The notes under the pieces are model-generated. The model saw nothing but the letters and a program-made list of their open reading frames with translations, ran no database searches and was not told the origin of the DNA. From Oleiphilus messinensis (GTDB taxonomy: Bacteria; Pseudomonadota; Gammaproteobacteria; Pseudomonadales; Oleiphilaceae), in NCBI RefSeq assembly GCF_002162375.1, contig NZ_CP021425.1:6079276-6143275 (forward strand): 64,000 nucleotides of DNA. Reading direction: 5' to 3'. Position 1 is the first letter of the stretch; each line of letters opens with the position of its first letter. Below, piece after piece: positions 17,661-24,320 of this stretch. The position numbers and the translations under genes are program-made.

Positions 17661-17817
17661 AAACAAGACACCCACTAGAACTATTTACACCCCTTTAAGT
17701 CCCAATTCGGGAACCTCACGACCATAAATTTTGTTTTGACTCGCAAATTGCGAGTGATCTGTGCTGCAGGGTGACGCAATGTATTATGTAATCCGTTGAT
17801 TGGAATGTATGTGTCAG
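17661..17817 (+). repeat. Full-length short copy of the island repeat (c)
   Basis: The left end is AAACAAGACACCCACTAGA (one change from consensus). The interior matches the RAYT 3' flank (CCTCACGACCATAA, TTTTGACTCG, ATCTGTGCT, GTAATCCGTTGATTGGAA). The right end is degenerate (ATGTGTCAG). An 82-codon minus-strand frame across it (17681-17929) is not credible as a gene. Confidence 0.75.
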
Positions 17818-18013
17818 TTGCTTCAGATTTAGCTCTGCGCACTGGCTGTCTGAGTATTGAATTGACGACCCAAGAAGAATCACATTCTTGACAATAAGTC
17901 AATTTTTTCTCGACTATTAAATTCAACATCGTTACCCTTACTCATTATGGCGCACCTTCAGAGGGTTTCTTATTTAGTTACAACACATCCCACAGATACG
18001 CCATTTATGTTAA

Positions 18014-18023
18014 CCCCCCCCCC
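18014..18023 (+). repeat. Run of ten C residues upstream of a lipoprotein gene
   Basis: An uninterrupted 10-base poly-C tract lies 59 bases upstream of the ATG at 18083, within the likely promoter region. Such tracts are prone to slippage during replication. Confidence 0.9.
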
Positions 18024-18082
18024 GGTACACCAGATTCAACAATAACTCACTAGAGTGTTTTTTATAAACATAAGGAATTAGG

Positions 18083-19309
18083 ATGATGAATTGGTTTTTT
18101 CGAATATTATTATTGGGAACTACAGCCGTTTCCGGTTGCGCGCACATTTGCAACACACAATATGATACTGAGCAGAAGAAATTTATTACCTTTATTGCTG
18201 CGGAGGAAGCCTTTGCCAAGAAGCTGAATGACTCTTTTCAGAAAGAAGAGGAGACAAGTGGCATTCCTCACAAGATCATAAGTGTCTCTGGAGCGGCTTA
18301 TGGTATTGGGTCTGTAGTAGATTTTAATAACTATGAGAATCTAGCTACTATCTGTGACCTCAATGGACTTGAAGTGGTCCACTCGAGTTTCGGTCAAACT
18401 TGGCCCGATCGGGACAGTGAATTGACCGCTACAATCGAATTAGACTCCGGTGAGTTAACGAAGAAATTCGGAGATTTAGTAATAGGCATTGGCCTGGACT
18501 ACAGCAACCCCGCAACCTATCGATATCTAGATCTTCAGCAAAAACTAATTCCATCTCTGGACTTAGAAGAAAGACTTAGGTCAGCTGACTGTTATGAGCG
18601 ATTGCAAGGTCACAAGGTCTTGCTCATAAAAGGAGTCATAAGTGGTAAAAAAGAAATATCAGTAGGAAAAAACTTTGAAACAGGAGCAAACGTCAAAACC
18701 CACAACACCAGCTTATTTAAATTTCAGTACATAGATAAGGATAATTTTAGGAGGATTGATAAAGAGGCCAAACAGTTATACATGATTGCTACCCTAATTG
18801 ATGGTACTTCTTTCCAGTCTGCTGAAACTGAAGATTCTAGCGGCGTCAATCAAACATTTAAGGAACCAACCAACACGGATATTGACACTTTTTTACGGAA
18901 AAAGGAGCGAGATATAACTTGGATCATGAGCCCTTCTCCAAACAACAATGGAACATACTGGTTTAAATCTTCAACAGGTGACTACTTACACTGTCCGACT
19001 GGTGGAACTTTGATGACCTACGGACAAGGGGGAGATTGGATTGTTGATCAACTACCTGATGGTCAGGTGAAAATTAGGTGTTATAGGAATCAGAGAGATA
19101 CACAGTTGTGGTTGCATCGGCCCGAAGGCCGCCCCTCTGTCTTGCTTTATGATACCGACAATAACGATACTGTAATTGGAAACAAGTGGTTTTTGTTAGA
19201 TACTAATGATAATCAAATACAATCAACAAATGAACCTATTTCAATTCGAATAATGTCGTGGAAAGGCGATTATTTGCCCCGAAGTTTAATTAATTCTAGT
19301 AGACAATAG
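18083..19309 (+). CDS. Large lipoprotein with C-terminal beta-trefoil-like region, unknown function
   Basis: A 408-residue protein with a lipoprotein signal (lipobox VSGC, Cys19). Residues about 25-275 match nothing I know. Residues about 285-390 have repeated short beta motifs (YWFKSSTGDYLHCP, KIRCYRNQRDTQLWLHRPEG, NKWFLLDTNDNQ) resembling beta-trefoil or ricin/fascin-type repeats, a tentative reading. AAGGA precedes the first of two adjacent ATGs (18083, 18086). It is AT-rich, on the plus strand unlike most neighbours in the island, and followed by a hairpin and repeat copy d. Confidence 0.7.
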   Translation: MMNWFFRILLLGTTAVSGCAHICNTQYDTEQKKFITFIAAEEAFAKKLNDSFQKEEETSGIPHKIISVSGAAYGIGSVVDFNNYENLATICDLNGLEVVHSSFGQTWPDRDSELTATIELDSGELTKKFGDLVIGIGLDYSNPATYRYLDLQQKLIPSLDLEERLRSADCYERLQGHKVLLIKGVISGKKEISVGKNFETGANVKTHNTSLFKFQYIDKDNFRRIDKEAKQLYMIATLIDGTSFQSAETEDSSGVNQTFKEPTNTDIDTFLRKKERDITWIMSPSPNNNGTYWFKSSTGDYLHCPTGGTLMTYGQGGDWIVDQLPDGQVKIRCYRNQRDTQLWLHRPEGRPSVLLYDTDNNDTVIGNKWFLLDTNDNQIQSTNEPISIRIMSWKGDYLPRSLINSSRQ

Positions 19310-19328
19310 TAGACAATTAGAGTCGTGG

Positions 19329-19353
19329 TGCCCTTTAGCTTAAGCGGAGGGCA
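19329..19353 (+). terminator. Hairpin after the lipoprotein gene
   Basis: TGCCCT (19329-19334) pairs with AGGGCA (19348-19353), and the stem can extend through G-T pairs and a bulge to a TTAA loop. It lies 20 bases after the stop codon, without a T run. Confidence 0.42.
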
Positions 19354-19362
19354 TCAAAAATT

Positions 19363-19381
19363 AAACAAGACACCCACTCGA
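19363..19381 (+). repeat. Left-end copy of the island repeat (d)
   Basis: AAACAAGACACCCACTCGA. The homology to the repeat stops here, and 12 bases later the duplicated antiporter promoter begins. Confidence 0.85.
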
Positions 19382-19392
19382 GACACTGAAAT

Positions 19393-19587
19393 CATTTCCT
19401 GAATCTCTGACCCAGCTCAATTCACAACTCGAAGCGGAAACTCTATTATCAATGAATGGACGGTATGCTTGCAGAAATAACCTCTGTTCATAACTTCATA
19501 CATTGAACGGATTACGATCCAGTATCGGGGAATAGACTCGTGCACGAACAAACCGGCATATTGATTTTAATCTTCGTCGTCGGATCA
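19393..19587 (+). repeat. Duplicated 5' end of the Na+/H+ antiporter gene, copy 1 (truncated)
   Basis: This 195-base stretch matches 26664-26859 with only about nine differences by eye. It includes the antiporter promoter region, GTG start and first 16 codons (MHEQTGILILIFVVGS), then breaks off into CGAATTAAACAA repeats. It is a non-functional partial copy in direct orientation to the intact gene. Confidence 0.93.
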
Positions 19588-19611
19588 CGAATTAAACAAC
19601 GAATTAAACAA
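19588..19611 (+). repeat. Tandem 12-bp duplication at the junction
   Basis: CGAATTAAACAA occurs twice in a row. The second copy merges into left end e of the island repeat. Confidence 0.85.
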
Positions 19612-20895
19612 GACACCCACTCGAAATATTGACTCAACTCCAAATTACTGTATATTCAACCAGACCAAATACTCTTCAACGGACCTGAAGACATGCCCAA
19701 ACCAAGGAAAGCCCAGATTTCACTCGACGCAACGCCCTACTACCACTGTATATCTCGCTGCGTGCGCCGCAGTTTCCTCTGTGGTGTCGATCATTACACC
19801 GGTAAAAGCTATGAACATCGGCGGCAATGGGTCGAGGACCGATTAATCCTGTTAGCACGAACCTTTGCCATTGATGTCTGCGCCTTTGCCGTCATGTCGA
19901 ACCACACTCACACCGTACTCCGGATCAATCAAGCGAAAGCCGAAAGCTGGAGCACCAGAGAAGTCATTGAACGTTGGCATGGTATTTATGCCGGGAATGC
20001 ACTCTCCAAGCGGTATTTATCTGGCGATACATTACTCGAATTTGAGCAGCACCGTTTAAACAGCTTAGCAAAACTATGGCGAGCGCGGTTGCAAGATATT
20101 AGCTGGTTCATGCGATCATTGAATGAGCCCATTGCCCGTGCAGCCAATCAGGAAGATCAATGCACTGGACGATTCTGGGAAGGCCGGTTTAAATGTCAGG
20201 CGTTGTTGGATGAACAAGCCTTAGCAGCTTGTCTCGCCTATGTCGACCTGAACCCGATCCGCGCCGGTATTGCCGATTCACCGGAATCATCGGATCACAC
20301 CTCGGTTCAAAAGCGGATTAGAGCGGCAAAAACTGACATACCTCATCAACCAGATTATTTATTACCCTTCGTCGGAAAGCCCAGGAAAGACCAACCAGAC
20401 GGCCTTCAGTTTAACCTGCAGGATTATCTTGAACTTGTAGATTGGACCGGGCGAATCCAACGGGACGATAAGCGCGGATCGATCTCAACCACTCTACCGC
20501 CGATCCTGAAACGTTTGAACATCAACGAAAAACAGTGGACTCAACTCACGGGCAAAATGGAGTCCCTATTCCCGACCTTCGTTGGCAAAGCTGAGCGAGT
20601 AGAGATCGCCAGTAAGCGCCTTGGACACCGACGGGTCTTTGGACTAGCGCAGTGTCGAAGTTTGTTTTCGACATAAGCGCCGCGTATAATCCGCCACCCT
20701 GAAACACTACCGAATAGACTCGGGGGCCATTTGCGCTCGGAGTTTACGATTTACTGCTCATCCAGTCCAACTCCTGACACCTCACAACCATAATTTTTGC
20801 TTTGACCCGATAACTGCACCCAATCTGTGCTAAATGACACGTTCTTTTGCGTAATCCGTTGATTGGAACATAGTGATGGTGTCTATAGGTTTAGG
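19606..20895 (+). mobile_element. RAYT transposase unit with island-repeat ends
   Basis: The unit starts with AAACAAGACACCCACTCGA (19606-19624), contains the RAYT gene at 19693-20676 and ends in about 220 bases of flank homologous to the interior of the short repeats, closing with a variant right end (ATGGTGTCTATAGGTT at 20876-20891). The ends carry inverted AAGACACCCA/TGGGTGTCTT-type words. Boundaries are inferred from the shorter copies g and h. Confidence 0.65.
19693..20676 (+). CDS. REP-associated tyrosine transposase (RAYT, Y1_Tnp family)
   Basis: A 327-residue single-strand transposase relative of IS200/IS605 TnpA. The HUH metal-binding motif is His71-Thr-His73 in VMSNHTHTVLRIN, and the catalytic tyrosine is Tyr183 in LAYVDLNPIRAG. 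The family motif TGRFWEGRFKCQ (158-169) is also present. It is longer than E. coli RayT (165) but within range for other RAYT groups. The motifs look intact, so it may be active. It lies inside a long copy of the island repeat, whose interior continues directly from its stop codon. Confidence 0.9.
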   Translation: MPKPRKAQISLDATPYYHCISRCVRRSFLCGVDHYTGKSYEHRRQWVEDRLILLARTFAIDVCAFAVMSNHTHTVLRINQAKAESWSTREVIERWHGIYAGNALSKRYLSGDTLLEFEQHRLNSLAKLWRARLQDISWFMRSLNEPIARAANQEDQCTGRFWEGRFKCQALLDEQALAACLAYVDLNPIRAGIADSPESSDHTSVQKRIRAAKTDIPHQPDYLLPFVGKPRKDQPDGLQFNLQDYLELVDWTGRIQRDDKRGSISTTLPPILKRLNINEKQWTQLTGKMESLFPTFVGKAERVEIASKRLGHRRVFGLAQCRSLFST

Positions 20896-20898
20896 CTC

Positions 20899-21216
20899 CT
20901 ATTTGAGATGTAGCGCCACAGCACTAGCAAATACTATCAAGCCCATTATTACTATAATCGTGAGGCTTAACATCGAACGCCTTGCACCTCGATACCCATT
21001 TATTGCATAAATTAACAGACCAATGGCATATATCAGTAAACCGGTGATAGCAACAAATAGTTCAAACCCTACTAATCTTACAATAACTTGCTCACCGTCT
21101 CTCAATACGGGTAAAGGTAATTCCATAAGAAGAAGCCCGTATAAAGCGTATACTAAGCCAGCGAGGCCAATTAAGCCTTCGTATATAAAATCGTATTTCG
21201 ATTCCTCTTTTTTCAT
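20899..21216 (-). CDS. Small membrane protein of unknown function
   Basis: A 105-residue protein (MKKEESKYDFIYEG) with three hydrophobic segments (about 14-32, 48-72 and 82-103). No family recognised. The ATG at 21216 lies only 10 bases from the end of repeat copy g, and no clear ribosome site is visible. A longer frame would start at a GTG within the repeat (21240). The stop lies 4 bases from the right end of the RAYT unit, so the gene exactly fills the interval between two repeat copies. Confidence 0.6.
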   Translation of the reverse strand: MKKEESKYDFIYEGLIGLAGLVYALYGLLLMELPLPVLRDGEQVIVRLVGFELFVAITGLLIYAIGLLIYAINGYRGARRSMLSLTIIVIMGLIVFASAVALHLK

Positions 21217-21225
21217 AATAATAAT

Positions 21226-21370
21226 TAACGAGACACCCACTCGAACTCGCTATTAACCTCCCCCCAGCCCCTATCCTGACACCTCATGACCAAACTTTCT
21301 TTTCAACCCGAAAACTTCGCAATCCGTTGATTAGGATCTACTTAACCTAGTGATGGGTGTCTTGGTTATG
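21226..21370 (+). repeat. Short (~145-bp) copy of the island repeat (g)
   Basis: Left end AACGAGACACCCACTCGA (21227-21244) and right end ATGGGTGTCTTGGTTATG (21353-21370). The interior matches copy h (TCCTGACACCTCATGACC, CTTTCTTTTCAA, GCAATCCGTTGATT). The terminal words AGACACCCA and TGGGTGTCT are inverted repeats. Confidence 0.88.
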
Positions 21371-21378
21371 TTATATGT

Positions 21379-22044
21379 TTATTCTCTGACAACGCGAGAA
21401 ATTCTTGAATAAACAAGATCTCTTAAAGCAGTTTTGTTTCTACCGTGGTGAAGTTCCCGATGACAGTTTGGGCATACCGCAATAGCATTTTGAACTGTAT
21501 CGGTACCGCCATCTGCCAAACGGCGCAAGTGATGAACCTCTAGGTACGACATACCATCAGCCTTTGTAAATGGGCTGGGTTTTGTACAAGCCTCACAAGT
21601 CCCTTTGGCTTCTTTTAGTACATATGCAACTACGCGCACGTCCCTTGCAAAAATTTCGCCTGAAGATGACGCTCGTTCTGGTTTTTTCTGTCCAACCGGA
21701 GGACTCAGCGATAGAGTAACTTTTGATAGTTCCCGCTCAATTTCTTCAGGGGAATAAGCAAGTATAGGACTTAATTCCTCTTCAGATTTAACCGACAACT
21801 CCCAAATGCCGCGACCGCTTTGTTGCGGCATTTTGATAACACCACTGTCTACTAAATCTTTCTTAGCCCAGCGAACCTCTTTCTCAAAAAAGCTTTCGTT
21901 CGTGTCCGTTTTCTTTGCAAGATCGCTAGTACTCAATCCAAAATGATCAGACAAAGCCCTATATACTGTCGATGGAGACAAGGATCCTTCTCGTTCTAAG
22001 AGATTGACTAAAGCTTTTTTTATTTCATTCCTATCAGGGATCAC
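21379..22044 (-). CDS. Winged-helix HNH endonuclease
   Basis: About 221 residues. The N-terminal 90 residues look like the winged-helix specificity domain seen at the start of Mrr-type restriction enzymes. The C-terminal 90 residues are an HNH nuclease with a zinc-binding pair (CEACTKPSPF and CPNCHRELHHGR) and the catalytic EVHHLRRLADGG. It is probably a DNA-cutting enzyme, possibly anti-phage (inference). The start is uncertain: GTG at 22044 has AGAGAG upstream, while a longer frame begins at a GTG inside repeat copy h (22092). Confidence 0.8.
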   Translation of the reverse strand: MIPDRNEIKKALVNLLEREGSLSPSTVYRALSDHFGLSTSDLAKKTDTNESFFEKEVRWAKKDLVDSGVIKMPQQSGRGIWELSVKSEEELSPILAYSPEEIERELSKVTLSLSPPVGQKKPERASSSGEIFARDVRVVAYVLKEAKGTCEACTKPSPFTKADGMSYLEVHHLRRLADGGTDTVQNAIAVCPNCHRELHHGRNKTALRDLVYSRISRVVRE

Positions 22045-22077
22045 CGAATGCTCTCTAAAAATATTACACTCATAATT

Positions 22078-22234
22078 AAACAAGACACCCACTCGAACTC
22101 GGAATTTACTATTAACACCCCTTCCCAGTCACAATCCTGACACCTCATGACCAAACTTTCTTTTCAATCCGAAGATTTCGCAATCCGTTGATTGGAATCT
22201 ACTTATAACCTAGTTATGGGTGTCTTGGTTATGG
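22078..22234 (+). repeat. Short (~157-bp) copy of the island repeat (h)
   Basis: Left end AAACAAGACACCCACTCGA (22078-22096) and right end ATGGGTGTCTTGGTTATGG (22216-22234). From CTCGGAATTTAC onward it matches the RAYT 3' flank, so it equals a RAYT unit with the gene deleted. It separates the HNH gene from the next minus-strand gene. Confidence 0.9.
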
Positions 22235-22655
22235 TTTTTTTATGGCTTAAAGATAAAAACAAACCAATAATAAGCAATACAACCCCGAGCAAGTTCAATT
22301 GCCACGGAGATGAAGCAGGCGTTAATTGAGAAGTGTTCATAGCGCCAATCATACTAGGAATATGCTCAACTACCCCAACAATCGTCATCGCCCAATAACA
22401 CCAAACTTCTCGTTTCTTGAATGGAATAGCAAGCAAGAAAGCAATGGCAATACCCGATGACATGAAACCCGCGCCCTCAGTCTTCATCATACCTAGATAT
22501 AGAACCTGATAGGATTGTGCTAGATCACCCCAAGATTTACTTATAGCATCGGAATGAAAAGGCAGGAATTCTGGGGAAAAAGTATAGATTAGGCCAAACA
22601 GGAAAAGTCCTAAGGCATTAAACCCATAACAAAATAGCGCGATTTTTATTTTCAT
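22203..22655 (-). CDS. Four-helix membrane protein of unknown function
   Basis: A 150-residue protein with four hydrophobic segments (about 5-27, 65-80, 85-105 and 118-138). It resembles small DoxX/DUF-type membrane proteins, but I cannot name a family. The natural protein probably ended near SLSHKK; the last residues (TITKTPITRL) and the stop are encoded by the right end of repeat copy h, meaning the repeat has replaced the original 3' end. Confidence 0.65.
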   Translation of the reverse strand: MKIKIALFCYGFNALGLFLFGLIYTFSPEFLPFHSDAISKSWGDLAQSYQVLYLGMMKTEGAGFMSSGIAIAFLLAIPFKKREVWCYWAMTIVGVVEHIPSMIGAMNTSQLTPASSPWQLNLLGVVLLIIGLFLSLSHKKTITKTPITRL

Positions 22656-22785
22656 TTAGGGATTCGCAGATAATATGCCTGATCATTTAACACGTATTAC
22701 TTTGCATACGTCGTAAATAACTCCCAGCCTACCAAATTGCTCGTTTCTATCACGATTCTAACCGCGATCAACAGTGGCTGTACCT

Positions 22786-24233
22786 AACATCAACTCATAG
22801 GTAGAACATTAAGCAAAAAAGCAGGGTAACTTGATGATATTAATATGGATTCATCCTGCAATAAGGTAGATTGTTAGTCGTCAAACACACTACCGACCCT
22901 AAAGCAGAATGAATCAGCGTAAATTTACCACATTTCTTGAAAAACTCACCCATTCCCTCAACCCAGAAAAAATTACTGAAATCGCTAAACAAGAAGATTT
23001 CTGTGTGCGGCAGAGACGAATTACGCCTTTTAATCTAGTCACATGCCTGGTTGCAGTGATGGCCTCGAGCACCATAGAAAGTGTGGCAGACATTCAGCGG
23101 CGGTACTGCGAGTGGTCGGAGAGCAATATCTCTTATCGGGCCTTTCACAATCAATTTTCGAAGCCCGAGTTTCCTGAGTTTATGCGCGAAGTACTGTCAT
23201 CACTCCTCACAGATTGGTTGCAACCCTCTCTGGCTTTTCCAGAAGGCCACTCTTTTCATCAGTTCAAACAGATTCTGATTCAGGATGGCAGCTCGTTTGC
23301 TGTGAAGGACTCGTTGAAGAAATCGTTTCCTGGTCGTTTCAAAACCATCAGCCCTGCCGCTGTTGAACTTCAAGTGACCATGGATCTTCTAGCAGATCAG
23401 CCCTGTTCTATCTCGTTGACCCCCGATACCGCCAGCGAGCGGGACTACCTCCCTGAGCCCCAAACGCTATCCGGGTGTTTGTTGCTGCTTGACCGGGGGT
23501 ACTTCGATCTGGAGTGGTTTCAGAACTTGCAGGATACTGGAGGGTTTTATATCGCGCGGTGTAAGAACAACATTAATCCAGTCGTCGAGGCTGCTTATCG
23601 AGAAGATGGAAAAATGCTGAAGCACGTGAAGGGAAAGCCGCTGAAAACAGTGCAAGGCAAGCTGTTCAAGCGACAACGTACGGAATTAATTGTTTCCTGG
23701 AAAAAAGGAAAGCACACAATCACCGCAAGATTGGTTGCTTGTTGGATCAAGCGGGAAAAGAAATTCTCCTGGCTGATAACCAACCTTCCTCAAGAGCAGT
23801 TTTCTCTGGACGAGGTGAGTGAGGCTTACCGGCTTCGCTGGCAAATCGAGTTGTTATTCAAAGAGTGGAAATCCTATGCCAATCTACGGTGCTTTGATAC
23901 CGGCAAGGAATCAATAGCAACCGGGCTAATCTGGGCGGCGATTACGGCGGCACTCATGAAGCGTTTTATTTGCCACAGCGCACAACGCATACTCGGCAAA
24001 GTGCTATCCACTCGAAAAGCTGCGATGTGCTGCACAGTGACTTTTTGCGATACGATGCTCGGCATCATGCGCGTTGACCGAAAAGCAACTAAGCTCAATG
24101 CGCGCAAATTGATTAACTTTCTTGGGCGTTATGCTGGACGTGCTCACCCCAAAAGAGACTGTGATTCGGGTAAATTCAGTTTGGGTCTACAGCTCTGTTA
24201 GGTGGCTTAATGTTCTACCTATGAACATCAACT
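22786..24233 (+). mobile_element. IS4-family insertion sequence with 10-bp target duplication
   Basis: Perfect 19-bp terminal inverted repeats, CATAGGTAGAACATTAAGC at 22796-22814 and its complement at 24205-24223, bound a 1428-bp element with one transposase gene. The ends are flanked by the exact direct repeat AACATCAACT (22786-22795 and 24224-24233). The intact ends and target duplication indicate recent insertion by transposition. Confidence 0.95.
22909..24201 (+). CDS. IS4-family transposase
   Basis: A 430-residue DDE transposase. The catalytic residues are Asp126 (ILIQDGSSF), Asp195 (LLLLDRGYFD) and Glu314 in the IS4 signature Y-2-R-3-E-6-K (Tyr307, Arg310, Glu314, Lys321). No frameshift is present, so it is probably functional. 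It is the only gene of the element. Confidence 0.95.
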   Translation: MNQRKFTTFLEKLTHSLNPEKITEIAKQEDFCVRQRRITPFNLVTCLVAVMASSTIESVADIQRRYCEWSESNISYRAFHNQFSKPEFPEFMREVLSSLLTDWLQPSLAFPEGHSFHQFKQILIQDGSSFAVKDSLKKSFPGRFKTISPAAVELQVTMDLLADQPCSISLTPDTASERDYLPEPQTLSGCLLLLDRGYFDLEWFQNLQDTGGFYIARCKNNINPVVEAAYREDGKMLKHVKGKPLKTVQGKLFKRQRTELIVSWKKGKHTITARLVACWIKREKKFSWLITNLPQEQFSLDEVSEAYRLRWQIELLFKEWKSYANLRCFDTGKESIATGLIWAAITAALMKRFICHSAQRILGKVLSTRKAAMCCTVTFCDTMLGIMRVDRKATKLNARKLINFLGRYAGRAHPKRDCDSGKFSLGLQLC

Positions 24234-24287
24234 ATGAGTGTATCAGCTTTCCGCTGAAGGAAAAGGAAGCATTCCGGCAGACACAGA

Positions 24288-24314
24288 CAAAAAGCCCGTC
24301 CAGTGGGACGGGCT
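24288..24314 (-). terminator. Intrinsic terminator of the TonB receptor gene
   Basis: On the minus strand a 9-bp stem AGCCCGTCC/GGACGGGCT with a CACT loop is followed by TTTTTGT. It begins 7 bases after the receptor stop codon. Confidence 0.9.
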
Positions 24315-24320
24315 GATTGA

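Noticed and set aside
17681-17929. 82-codon minus-strand frame
   Set aside because: It runs through repeat copy c, with composition unlike a protein and no ribosome site; the coding appearance is accidental.
15480-22234. CRISPR array
   Set aside because: Repeats are 145-160 bases or partial, separated by whole genes of different length; no short regular repeat-spacer pattern and no cas genes.
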